From assembly GCA_002747455.1 (NCBI GenBank), contig PDPG01000045.1, positions 17,735-81,734 on the forward strand: 64,000 nucleotides of DNA, written 5' to 3'. Positions 1 to 8,881 of the stretch are shown here, in pieces. The DNA comes from Pseudomonadota bacterium. Its GTDB lineage: Bacteria; Pseudomonadota; Gammaproteobacteria; Thiotrichales; Thiotrichaceae. Under the pieces are notes generated by a model. That model did no database searches, was not told the DNA's origin, and worked only from the letters and a program-made list of their open reading frames with translations. The number at the start of each line of letters is the position of its first letter. Positions within the stretch are counted from its first letter, which is position 1. A program made the position numbers and the translations under genes.

Positions 1-414
1 AGCCATATTGCCCAGGTCGCAATGTATATCGGTATCGACAAGGTTAAGCCGGGCGTCAAATTGGGCGATATTGGTCATGCTATTCAAACTTATGCGGAGG
101 CAAACCATACCTCAGTGGTTCGAGAATACTGCGGACATGGCATTGGCAGTAAATTCCACGAAGAACCACAGGTGCTGCATTATGGCAAGCCGAATACTGG
201 CATGACGATTGAGGAAGGCATGACCTTCACGATTGAACCCATGATTAATCTCGGCAAATGCCACTGCCGGTTATTGGGGGACAACTGGACGGTTGTGACC
301 AAAGACCGCTCCTTGTCCGCACAATGGGAACACACAATATTAGTCACCGCTTCCGGCTACGAAATACTGACCTTGCGTGGCGAGGAAAAGGACTGGAAAA
401 AAATGCTCCCATAA
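1..414 (+). CDS. map: Methionine aminopeptidase type I (3' part)
   Basis: C-terminal 137 residues of type I methionine aminopeptidase, which removes the initiator methionine from nascent proteins in the cytosol. The reading frame is open from base 1, so the N-terminus lies outside the window. Metal ligands of the pita-bread fold are visible: the histidine of YCGHGIG, the glutamate of FTIEPM and the glutamate of QWEHTI. The spacing of these motifs and the ending EILTLRGEE match the family closely. No terminator is obvious downstream. Identification is firm; only the truncation by the window edge limits it. Confidence 0.96.
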   Translation, partial: SHIAQVAMYIGIDKVKPGVKLGDIGHAIQTYAEANHTSVVREYCGHGIGSKFHEEPQVLHYGKPNTGMTIEEGMTFTIEPMINLGKCHCRLLGDNWTVVTKDRSLSAQWEHTILVTASGYEILTLRGEEKDWKKMLP

Positions 415-740
415 ACCAGATCGTTGGGTTCCACCATTGTGCTGCGTGATCCATTCAGTGTTTACGCAGCGGTGAGTACGCAAATTAAACCACTGTCTTA
501 CATCTGATACACTAACCGCCATTCTGTTGTAAAATAAACACACCGCTCCTCTGTAAATGCTTGACTCGCCTGTTTGATTGCTATAAGTTCGTCGGGAGGG
601 CGGCTGTGCTTCAAACGGCTGCCAAATGCGCTAAAAACCGGCGCTTTCATGATGCCACGAGACCAAATCATAAATCGGGGTGGGCATCAAGTTATCTTTA
701 GTGCCGTTAGTGTTTTCTTATTCATAACTTTAGATTAGGG
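415..740. other. Intergenic region with possible promoter and leader hairpins
   Basis: No convincing gene in these 326 bases. A loose sigma70-like promoter can be drawn on the plus strand (TTGACT at 561-566, TATAAG at 582-587, spacer only 15). Downstream, GGCGGCTG (599-606) can pair with CGGCTGCC (616-623) using two G-U pairs. A long leader with hairpins is common before RNA-helicase genes, but that link is inference. The promoter call is weak because of the short spacer. Confidence 0.35.
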
Positions 741-2420
741 ATGGCCTTGGGCTTTTCGTGCTTATCAGGTTTTAATTTGTCATTTTCAAACTTAAATTTA
801 CAAGAGAGTTTTGTTACCTCCATTGAGGAAGCGGGTTATTTAGCACCGACAGAACTGCAAACCCAACTTATTCCTTTAGTTGGAGATCGTAAAAGTGTAT
901 TAGTCTGGAGCCAATCGGCTGCCGGAAAGACGGGCGCTTTCCTGATACCCGCCGTCAACTACATTTTGGCCAATCCACTTGAGGAAAAACGGGGTGCGCG
1001 CATCCTGATACTGACTTCTCGTCGCGACCGAGTCAGCCAGATCAATTACACATTAAAGCGACTCACCAGTAACCACAATATGCGCTTTGGCTTTATTGTC
1101 AGTGGCCGCCCCTATCAGCCACAAATGCGTTTAATGCGCCGCCCGCTGGATATGATGGTCGCCACACCAGGACGCTTAAATGATTTAGTCGATAATAATA
1201 AGGCGGACTTCTCACAGCTCGAAATGTTGATCATTGATGACATGACCACCATTTATCAAAAAAATATGCACGGGCTGATTGCCAAAATTCTTGACCAGGT
1301 TAAAAGCGACTGTCCAACGATTGCTTTTGTACGCCATAACGACGAAGTCACCCGTCTTGCCAGAGAACTTTTCCCGGACGCTGTTGAAATTGAGGGTATT
1401 GTTGAAGAAGAGGAAGTGCTGCCAGATCACTTGGAGAGTGGCCGATCAATTATTCATACTCCGGTACAAAGCAGGAATGACTTCCCCAGCCATAAACAAC
1501 ATGCTTATGTTGCGGATGACTACACGCACAAAATTGCCTTAATGGATCATTTCCTGGATGAATTTGCTGGCCAGCCAACCGTTATCTACACCTCAACCAA
1601 CAAGGCCGCTATAACACTACAAGAAAATATGGCCAATCATGGTCATGTTGCCGGGCTTGCTCACCAGCTAAAAACACAGGATATTTCGCCAACCGATACG
1701 CCTACATTGATTGTTTCCGATCAGCAGGCAGTGAATTTACCTGAGGGCACTGATCAAAACATTATTCACTTTGACCTGCCCTATAAAACCGAAAATTACA
1801 GAAAACGGCTGGAATCTCATAGCGAAGCGCGTGAGTCTGCCATGATCATTATTGCTGATGGCAATGACTATGATGCATTACGGCGTATTGAGAAAGCGAT
1901 TGGCTCGCCTGTCACACAGCGCACCGCACCGGGACTTGAGCCACTAAATCCATTTATCAGCACCCAAAAGCACACGCTCAGAAAACCCAACGGAGCCAAG
2001 ACCAGAGCAAAGTCTGGGCCGAGCAAGGACAATCAAAAACGCACGAATAAGGGTAGGACAACCCTCAGTCGTCAACAGGCAGAAAAGGGAACCGCTTCAG
2101 AGAATAAACGAGGTCGCACCACCAACACCAATGCGCGGAAAAATGGCCGCACCAACAACTCAACATCAAGCGGTAACAAAGACCAAAGACGTCAACGCAA
2201 AGGACCTTATGGCCGCTTAAATGGTGGCGTACAACGTAAGCGTACTGAATTTGGTGTGAGCACTGTTGGCACGCAAAGCAACCAGCCGGCGAGAATGCCA
2301 GATAAAGACTGGGATAACGCCATTGCTGAAAATAAATCCGGCAAAGAGAAACGTGTTGTTATACGCTATAAGGATAGGAAGCGTACCTTATTAAGGGAAG
2401 ACCCGAATGCCGATAGCTGA
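741..2420 (+). CDS. DEAD-box helicase-like protein with degenerate motifs
   Basis: A 559-residue protein with the layout of an RhlE/DeaD-type RNA helicase. An FSNLNL-type start and Q-motif-like PTELQ lie at about residues 15-40, a P-loop SQSAAGKTG at 57-65 and ATPGRL at 141-146. The catalytic motifs are decayed. Motif II reads LIIDDM instead of DEAD, the SAT motif is absent, and the region of motif VI (YRKRLESHSEARE) lacks the HRxGRxGR signature. The last 150 residues are basic, low complexity and probably disordered, as in RNA-binding tails. It probably binds RNA but may not unwind it (inference). An in-frame TTG at 777 with a better-spaced AGG is an alternative start, since AGGG touches the ATG. 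The TPR gene follows after 27 bases. Confidence 0.8.
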   Translation: MALGFSCLSGFNLSFSNLNLQESFVTSIEEAGYLAPTELQTQLIPLVGDRKSVLVWSQSAAGKTGAFLIPAVNYILANPLEEKRGARILILTSRRDRVSQINYTLKRLTSNHNMRFGFIVSGRPYQPQMRLMRRPLDMMVATPGRLNDLVDNNKADFSQLEMLIIDDMTTIYQKNMHGLIAKILDQVKSDCPTIAFVRHNDEVTRLARELFPDAVEIEGIVEEEEVLPDHLESGRSIIHTPVQSRNDFPSHKQHAYVADDYTHKIALMDHFLDEFAGQPTVIYTSTNKAAITLQENMANHGHVAGLAHQLKTQDISPTDTPTLIVSDQQAVNLPEGTDQNIIHFDLPYKTENYRKRLESHSEARESAMIIIADGNDYDALRRIEKAIGSPVTQRTAPGLEPLNPFISTQKHTLRKPNGAKTRAKSGPSKDNQKRTNKGRTTLSRQQAEKGTASENKRGRTTNTNARKNGRTNNSTSSGNKDQRRQRKGPYGRLNGGVQRKRTEFGVSTVGTQSNQPARMPDKDWDNAIAENKSGKEKRVVIRYKDRKRTLLREDPNADS

Positions 2421-2447
2421 TTCGGTGGCCGACAAAAGGATATAACA

Positions 2448-3851
2448 ATGCTGAGGGATTCAGTCGCAGCGCAGCGTGGGCAAGGATGGCTCATTGGCTT
2501 CGCCGCATTGGTGTTGATTGCAGCCGTTGCTGCGGTCGCCTACACCGTCATTTATTCAGAAAGAAATAAGCAACTCCCCGAGCCTGCCTCCCTGCCACTC
2601 CAGCAAGTCTCTCTGAATGATGACGAGCTGCAATCTCTGGCTGAAACCCTTGTCACTGCTCATCTGAGTGAAAAAGGCAATGCAGCCAAGGAGGATCTGC
2701 AGGCACTGGGCAACACACTACGCAATCTCAATCACTCCCCACACCAAGCCGCCAAAACGGCTCTGCAACTATTGACGGATAATAACGTTGAGGATGCTGT
2801 CAAAACGCTTAAAGCACTTGCCTTGAATACTCAAGCAAAGCGGGATGCCGCGAAAATGTGGGTAGATATTGGCAATATCAGCAACTTAAACGCAGAGCAA
2901 CACGCGCTGGATTCCTACCAGAAATCTGTCACGCTAGACCCCGACAATATCAATGCATGGAATCGTATTGGTCACTTAGCGCGTAAACGTAAACATTATG
3001 ATGAAGCGGAAATCGCCTACCAGCACGTTACCCGTTTATCCGATGAGCTAAGTCAAACACAGGCACTCTCATTTGCCAATTTTGGCTTATTGCACCAATC
3101 CCAAAACCAGTACGACAAAGCTATCACCTCATTTAGTGAAGCTTTGCGAATTAATGACAAAATCAACAACAATTCTGGCGCCGCATCTAACCACGAAAAT
3201 CTGGCAAGCTTGTATCGAACCACGCAAGACTACGCACGTGCTGAACAACACTATAAAGCGGCATTTGACTTATATAAATCGAGCCATGAAACCTCAAAGC
3301 TGATTGAAATACACTCCGCTCTAGGGAGTTTGTATCAGGGGATGCAACGGACACAAGATGCTTTGAAAGAGTACGAGAAAGCACTCGCTCTGAGTCAGGA
3401 CAACCCCAACGAACGTGTCAGTGCGGGCTTGTATTCAAACATGGGGATATTAGCCCAGCGGAACAACGACCCAGATAAGGCTGAAGCTTATTTTAAGCAG
3501 GCTCTGGCGCTTTATCAGGCGATTCAGCAAGACAAGGGTACTGCCGACCAGCTGAGTAATTTAGCAATATTGGCACGGGGTAAAAAACAGTTTCAGCAAA
3601 GCGAAGCATTACACCAAAGGGCCATTGAGCTTTATCAGCAAGGCAATCACCCACAGGCAATTATCAATCAGTATATTAATCTTGGTTTTTTATACACCGC
3701 ATGGAATAAAAAGGACATGGCCTGCGACTATTGGCAAAAAAGTCTAAAGAACCTTACCGACTCCGCATTCGCAATGCGCAAACAACGCATTGAAGACATT
3801 GTTAAGCGCGACTGTAAACCCCTACCGGCAGCCTCAAAATCTGAGGACTAG
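2448..3851 (+). CDS. Membrane-anchored tetratricopeptide repeat protein
   Basis: A 467-residue protein with one hydrophobic segment at about residues 15-35, so a membrane anchor or uncleaved signal. Multiple tetratricopeptide repeats of the TPR_12 kind follow (for example AWNRIGHLARKRKHYDEAEI, and repeats built on ALxxY and NLAxLY). TPRs mediate protein-protein contacts; no catalytic motif is visible. AAGGA lies 9 bases before the ATG. It sits 27 bases after the DEAD-box-like gene and is probably cotranscribed with it. Its stop codon overlaps the stop of the convergent gene within one CTAG tetranucleotide. The specific function is unknown. Confidence 0.85.
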   Translation: MLRDSVAAQRGQGWLIGFAALVLIAAVAAVAYTVIYSERNKQLPEPASLPLQQVSLNDDELQSLAETLVTAHLSEKGNAAKEDLQALGNTLRNLNHSPHQAAKTALQLLTDNNVEDAVKTLKALALNTQAKRDAAKMWVDIGNISNLNAEQHALDSYQKSVTLDPDNINAWNRIGHLARKRKHYDEAEIAYQHVTRLSDELSQTQALSFANFGLLHQSQNQYDKAITSFSEALRINDKINNNSGAASNHENLASLYRTTQDYARAEQHYKAAFDLYKSSHETSKLIEIHSALGSLYQGMQRTQDALKEYEKALALSQDNPNERVSAGLYSNMGILAQRNNDPDKAEAYFKQALALYQAIQQDKGTADQLSNLAILARGKKQFQQSEALHQRAIELYQQGNHPQAIINQYINLGFLYTAWNKKDMACDYWQKSLKNLTDSAFAMRKQRIEDIVKRDCKPLPAASKSED

Positions 3852-5977
3852 CCTCTGCGCCACGCATGAAATTTAGCCACATACTCCAATAATTTCTCCG
3901 GTGCATGTGCGCGCTTCCAGTGCCCTGCGGCAAACTTATTCGCTTCAGACATTGTTGGGTAGATGTGAATTGTGCCAAGTATTTTGCTTAAGCCAAGATT
4001 ATGTTTCATGGCTAGGATAAATTCAGGAATCAAGTCGCCAGCATTTTTTCCTAGAATTGTCACCCCCAGAATTTTATCTTTACCCGGCACAGTGAGTACT
4101 TTCACTATCCCTTCATTACTACTATCCGCAATGGCACGATCAAGGTCATCTATTCCATACGTGGTGAGTTCATAGGCAATTCCCTGCTCGCCTGCCTCCT
4201 TTTCATTCAGGCCAACTCGTGCCACTTCAGGATCAGTAAATGTCGCCCAGGGAACCACACGATAATCCACTTTAAAGCGCTTCACGCCACCAAACAGTGC
4301 ATTGACACTGGCAAACCAGGCCTGATGTGCTGCAGCATGAGTCAACTGATAAGGGCCAGCCACATCACCAACGGCATAAATGTTCGGGAAATTAGTGGTT
4401 AAAAAACTATCGGTATGAACCGTGCCTCGTGGACTAATCTCGACCCCCAGCTTTTCCAGACCAAAGCCCTCAACATTCGCTTCACGCCCCAAAGCCAGTA
4501 GTACGTGATCAAATGGGATTCGCCTGGTTGCTCCTTCATGCTCACACAGCAGAAGTTTTTGCCCTGCTTCGACAACAAATGCTTTGGCGTGGTGCGACAA
4601 CAGCACCTTAATACCTTCTTCAACAAAACGGCTCTGCATCCATTTCGCAATATCCTCATCCTCACGATTCATAATGCGTTCAGAGTGCTCAATCATTGTT
4701 ACCGTGGATCCCAAGCGACTAAATGCTTGCGCTAATTCACAACCAATCGGACCACCACCCAAAACAAGTAAACGCCCCGGCAACCTATCAAGGTCCCACA
4801 AATTATCGCTGGTCAGGTAATCAATCTTGTCCAGGCCTGTTATCGATGGCACACGCGGGCGTGCACCCGTGGCGATAATCATCGTTTTGGTCGTAAGTAG
4901 CTTGCCGTTTACCTCAACACGGTAAGGATCAATAATGCTGGCTTCCCCCGTGATCACCTCCACCCCCAGATCGGTATAACGCTCAATCGAATCATGTGGC
5001 TCAATTTTTTTGATCACTTCCTGTACACGCTGCATGACAACCTTAAAGTCAAAACTTGGCTGCATGTTGTTCAAGCCATACCGCTCCGCATGTTCCGCTT
5101 CATACATCGCCTTGGCCGTTCGGATGAGAGCCTTACTTGGCACACAGCCCGTATTCAAGCAATCGCCACCCATTTTATGCTTCTCAATTAAGCCCACTTT
5201 GGCTTTAACTGCCGCTGCAATATAAGCCGACACCAAACCACCTGCGCCAGCGCCAATCACCAAGAGGTTGTAATCAAAACGCTTGGGCTTGTCATAAGCC
5301 GCTAAGATTTGATTAGCGCGGATTTTATCCACCACTTTTTTAGCCACTATGGGGAAAATGCCAAGTAGTGCAAAAGCGATGAATAACTCCGGCGAAAGAA
5401 TACCGGACAGCGAGTCAATCTTGCCCAGTTGTGTACCTGCATAGATATAAACAAAAGTCCCAGCCAACATGCCAAGCTGACTCACCCATGCAAAGGTACG
5501 GGTGCGAATCGTCGTGAAGCCCATTAAGATATTTACTAAAAAGAATGGAAATAAAGGCACCAGACGCATTGCAAATAAGTACAACGCCCCTTCCCTATCC
5601 ATGCCTTCGTTAATCACTTTTAGTTTATCGGCATAGCGACGTTGCAGGCTGTCCCGAAATAAATAACGGGCCACCAAAAAGGCCAATGTAGCGCCGATAG
5701 TGCTGGCAAAAGACACAATCACAACCCCTACAGGCAAGCCAAATAATGCGCCAGCCAAGGGCGTCATAATCGTGGCTCCCGGTAAGGATAGCGCTGTCAC
5801 CACCACATAAGCCACAAAGAACATCAGCAATGTTAGGGCTGTATTTTCTTGATAATAATGATTGAAGGCTTGTTGCTTTGCTTTAATAAAATCCAGAGAA
5901 AGATACTGCTGTAAATCACACAAGAAAAAAATTGCAACCAACAGCACCATCACACCAAACACTATTTTTTTATTCAT
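3848..5977 (-). CDS. VTT/DedA-type membrane domain fused to MerA/Lpd-like flavin disulfide oxidoreductase
   Basis: A 709-residue two-part protein. Residues 1-230 form a VTT (SNARE-associated, TVP38/DedA) membrane domain with several hydrophobic helices and the MRLVPLFPF motif near 137-145. From about residue 233 a pyridine-nucleotide disulfide oxidoreductase begins, with a dinucleotide-binding GAGAGG (242-247), a redox-active CLNTGC pair (C273, C278), a second Rossmann motif GGGPIGCE, the FAD motif YAVGD, and a C-terminal HIYPTMSE carrying the usual active-site His. Such fusions are often labelled mercuric reductase. No heavy-metal-binding domain, vicinal C-terminal cysteines or mer genes are present, so the substrate is unknown. 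The flavin domain presumably works at the inner membrane on a thiol or quinone-linked substrate (inference). Confidence 0.88.
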   Translation of the reverse strand: MNKKIVFGVMVLLVAIFFLCDLQQYLSLDFIKAKQQAFNHYYQENTALTLLMFFVAYVVVTALSLPGATIMTPLAGALFGLPVGVVIVSFASTIGATLAFLVARYLFRDSLQRRYADKLKVINEGMDREGALYLFAMRLVPLFPFFLVNILMGFTTIRTRTFAWVSQLGMLAGTFVYIYAGTQLGKIDSLSGILSPELFIAFALLGIFPIVAKKVVDKIRANQILAAYDKPKRFDYNLLVIGAGAGGLVSAYIAAAVKAKVGLIEKHKMGGDCLNTGCVPSKALIRTAKAMYEAEHAERYGLNNMQPSFDFKVVMQRVQEVIKKIEPHDSIERYTDLGVEVITGEASIIDPYRVEVNGKLLTTKTMIIATGARPRVPSITGLDKIDYLTSDNLWDLDRLPGRLLVLGGGPIGCELAQAFSRLGSTVTMIEHSERIMNREDEDIAKWMQSRFVEEGIKVLLSHHAKAFVVEAGQKLLLCEHEGATRRIPFDHVLLALGREANVEGFGLEKLGVEISPRGTVHTDSFLTTNFPNIYAVGDVAGPYQLTHAAAHQAWFASVNALFGGVKRFKVDYRVVPWATFTDPEVARVGLNEKEAGEQGIAYELTTYGIDDLDRAIADSSNEGIVKVLTVPGKDKILGVTILGKNAGDLIPEFILAMKHNLGLSKILGTIHIYPTMSEANKFAAGHWKRAHAPEKLLEYVAKFHAWRRG

Positions 5978-6132
5978 GGAATTTCCATACGTACTTAATA
6001 CGGATTTGGTTGCTTCACTTTATACCATCAACCCAGAGAAAAAAGCCCCATACATAAAAGAATGTACGAGGCCATGACGACTCAATCGCAATACTGATTT
6101 TTCAGCAACACCCCCGATTGGAGTGAACTACT

Positions 6133-7260
6133 TTATAGAATTTTATCCAGCGCAGACGCTAAGTTCGCAACCGTCTCATCAATATGATGCAGCTTATCCA
6201 AACCAAATAAGCCAATACGGAAGGTTTGGTAGTCATCCGGCTCATCACACTGAAGCGGTACGCCCGCTGCAATCTGCAAGCCCACATCAGCAAATTTCTT
6301 ACCCGTGTGGAGCCCCGTATCATCGGTATAACACACCACCACGCCCGGCGCACCGAAACCATCCGCCGCCACACTCTTAATGCCTTTTTCAGCAAACAAT
6401 GCCCTGACTCGCTGCCCAAGCTCCAACTGTTCATCACGCACTTTGTCAAAACCATACTCACGCGTCTCATTGATAATATCGCGAAAACGAGTTAGCGCAT
6501 CGGTTGGCATAGTCGCATGGTAAGCGTGTCCACCGTTTTCATAGGCTTCCATAATCTGTAACCATTTTTTCAGATCACACGCAAAGCTACTGCTGGTAGT
6601 TTCTTCAATGCGCGCTCTGGCCAACTCGCCCATCATCACCAAACCACAACACGGCGACGCACTCCAGCCCTTTTGAGGTGCGCTCACCAACACATCAACG
6701 CCCAAGGCTTTCATGTCCACCCAAACCGTCCCGGATGCGATGCAGTCCAACACCATTAAACCGCCCACTTCATGTACGGCTTCAGCCATTGCAGCGATAT
6801 AGTCATCAGGGAGCATAAGACCAGCGGATGTTTCTACATGCGGCGCAAACACCACATCCGGCTGTTTATCACGAATTGCTGCCACTACTTCTTCGATGGG
6901 AGCTGGTGCAAAAGGAGACTGTGGCTCATCAGCAATACGACGTGCTTTTAGTACCGTCTCACTCGCAGGAATATTGCCCATTTCAAAAATTTGTGTCCAG
7001 CGGTAGCTAAACCAGCCATTTCTGACAACCAAAACCTTCTTATCCGTCGCAAACTGGCGTGCAACTGCCTCCATACCAAACGTACCACTGCCCGGTACAA
7101 TCGCGACAGCGTGAGCGTTATAGACCGCTTTCAACGCAGATGAAATATCGTTCATCACGCCCTGGAACAACTGCGACATATGATTTAGGGAACGATCCGT
7201 GTAGACCACTGAATATTCTAACAACCCATCTGGATCAATACCGGGTAACAATCCTGACAT
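6133..7260 (-). CDS. Class V pyridoxal-phosphate aminotransferase (alanine-glyoxylate / serine-pyruvate type)
   Basis: A 375-residue PLP enzyme of the class V aminotransferase family. The PLP lysine lies in SAPQKGWS, preceded by the cofactor-binding aspartate in MVLDCIASG; GSGTFGMEA near the N-terminus is the phosphate-binding loop. The overall layout matches serine-pyruvate / alanine-glyoxylate aminotransferases and phosphonate or phosphoserine relatives, so the substrate cannot be fixed from sequence. The ATG is preceded by GAGGAG at good spacing. A short dyad GGCAC-GATA-GTGCC (7283-7296) lies just upstream and could be a regulatory site. It appears to be monocistronic. Confidence 0.88.
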   Translation of the reverse strand: MSGLLPGIDPDGLLEYSVVYTDRSLNHMSQLFQGVMNDISSALKAVYNAHAVAIVPGSGTFGMEAVARQFATDKKVLVVRNGWFSYRWTQIFEMGNIPASETVLKARRIADEPQSPFAPAPIEEVVAAIRDKQPDVVFAPHVETSAGLMLPDDYIAAMAEAVHEVGGLMVLDCIASGTVWVDMKALGVDVLVSAPQKGWSASPCCGLVMMGELARARIEETTSSSFACDLKKWLQIMEAYENGGHAYHATMPTDALTRFRDIINETREYGFDKVRDEQLELGQRVRALFAEKGIKSVAADGFGAPGVVVCYTDDTGLHTGKKFADVGLQIAAGVPLQCDEPDDYQTFRIGLFGLDKLHHIDETVANLASALDKIL

Positions 7261-7282
7261 AACGACTCCTCAATATACTAAT

Positions 7283-7296
7283 GGCACGATAGTGCC
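7283..7296. promoter_or_regulatory. Short dyad upstream of the class V aminotransferase
   Basis: GGCAC, four bases, GTGCC: a perfect 5-bp inverted repeat 23 bases before the aminotransferase ATG. It could be an operator or a leader hairpin; nothing assigns it to a known regulator. Confidence 0.25.
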
Positions 7297-7340
7297 GGAA
7301 TGCTACTCAAGTGGCAATATGTATATCGGACAGCAGGTGA

Positions 7341-8249
7341 TCAATACCGTTGTTTAAGCACGAACTGCCGCCAATCCACTTCCAGCTCAGACATATCCGT
7401 ATACCCAGTGACAGCAAGTAATGACTGAATACCAAACGGGTCGCTCTTTATATTATCGCGATAAAGCGTGTAGTATTTCACCAAAAGTCCTTTGGATTGC
7501 AGATAAAACATCAGGTATCTAGCCTGAGCATAATTCAGGTTCCGGTTGATACCATAAAACGCCCGATCAGAACCCCGCATCACCTTTTGCAGACTCATCA
7601 GCGATTTTGATCTGATTGCGGCCTGAAGACTGCCAAGCCGCCAATTATTCAGACCTAAAACGCGCCCAAAGCGAGAGCTTGAACGCTCATAGAGCGAGGC
7701 GAGGCCCTCATTGAACCATAATGGGCTTTCAGGAAAGTTTTTCTCAATATAGGGATGCACAATTTCATGCAACAACGTGCCACTGCCTGTCCCCACATTC
7801 ATCGCCATTCTACCGGCGGGAGGCTGGTAATAGCCATAGTTGCTTGGAGGCACAACAGACCATAGTTTCCGGTTATATTTGGTATAGCTTTCAGCATCCT
7901 TAAATAACCAGATAGTAATCACCTTATCAGGGTCTGCGGCAAAAAGTTGTCTTCTCAACGCTCCCTGAATCCGTTGTATTTTAGCTTTCCAAAATAATAA
8001 ATCCCTATGACTCATATTTCCGGTAAGAACGTAGGGATAGCTCACTTCAATAGGAAAACTCGGTGTCAAAGCATTGACCTTTTGACTGGCAATCTTCACC
8101 TGCAAAGATGATTGAGAATTTGTGAGGCCTACATTTGCCTGGTGCTTTATATCGTGGGTTCCGCAAGATACAAGATTTGCAAGCAGCGCAATGAAAAGCA
8201 TAAATTGGGCAAATCGTTGAAGCCTGAGTAGCGGGGATATTAATGCCAT
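7341..8249 (-). CDS. Putative lipoprotein with HExxH metallopeptidase-like motif
   Basis: A 302-residue protein. The N-terminal hydrophobic stretch ends in LVSC, a plausible lipobox, so it is probably a lipoprotein. A gluzincin-type zinc motif HEIVH is followed about 20 residues later by WFNEGLASLYE, which supplies the third-ligand glutamate; this pattern is typical of the peptidase MA-like / DUF1570 group. Function is likely periplasmic proteolysis, but no substrate is suggested by the neighbours. The start is taken at the ATG at 8249; an in-frame TTG three codons upstream is less likely. Identification at family level only. Confidence 0.7.
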   Translation of the reverse strand: MALISPLLRLQRFAQFMLFIALLANLVSCGTHDIKHQANVGLTNSQSSLQVKIASQKVNALTPSFPIEVSYPYVLTGNMSHRDLLFWKAKIQRIQGALRRQLFAADPDKVITIWLFKDAESYTKYNRKLWSVVPPSNYGYYQPPAGRMAMNVGTGSGTLLHEIVHPYIEKNFPESPLWFNEGLASLYERSSSRFGRVLGLNNWRLGSLQAAIRSKSLMSLQKVMRGSDRAFYGINRNLNYAQARYLMFYLQSKGLLVKYYTLYRDNIKSDPFGIQSLLAVTGYTDMSELEVDWRQFVLKQRY

Positions 8250-8723
8250 GATTACCAACCAAATACCTTTACCTTGCTCTGAATACTATCATCAAAGTTT
8301 TTTGAACATTAGCTATGCACCCATTATTAGCGGTAATCGCTTTCTCAGAATTAAGCCACGCACCTATTAACATCATACGCGAGGGGGTCGCCATGGGTGT
8401 TCTTCTCGCTTATCGTGCGTATCCATTGTTCGCTTATTGCGTTGTATCAATATTCGCTTATTGTGCTTGTTTGGGGCGAATCATCGGTTCGCTGCCTGCC
8501 AACACACCGGATGGCAAGGCGTCTGACCCGATCAGGCTAGCTTTGAAACAATAGGAGGTGCTTGGTGATAAAATCTCCCAACGACGCGATGCTGCCGAGG
8601 TTGAACAACCCCAACAACTGACCGTTAAGGATCAGCAGTCTTTTACAAAAAGGTGATGGAACTCGATGTTGGCGAGTCAACAAGCGCTGTGCATTAATTG
8701 CTACTTGCTGAACTTGATAGAAT
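8250..8723. other. Poorly coding region beside the tRNA, possible gene remnant
   Basis: About 470 bases without a convincing gene. A 79-codon plus-strand open frame (8315-8554) has no recognisable domain. After its TAG the same frame runs on for 33 more codons, and a nearby frame continues with plausible protein-like composition (KVMELDVGESTSAV), so this may be a frameshifted, decayed gene. Three imperfect copies of TTCGCTTATTG occur between 8404 and 8462. Its place next to a tRNA gene fits a site of past insertion or loss, which is inference. Confidence 0.3.
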
Positions 8724-8800
<77 letters not shown>

Positions 8801-8881
8801 CCAGAGAGTTGGGATTATAGGAACTCCCCTACCTTCACGCAAGCTTTATTCGCGATTAATTTCAAAAATAACCGACGAGCG

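Noticed and set aside
3848..5977. Mercuric reductase of a mercury resistance operon
   Set aside because: No merR, merT or merP nearby, no N-terminal metal-binding domain and no C-terminal cysteine pair; only the general flavin disulfide reductase motifs are shared.
8315..8554. A 79-codon open frame as a real gene
   Set aside because: No ribosome-binding site, no recognisable domain, repetitive composition in its middle, and a position in a low-coding region; kept only as a possible remnant.
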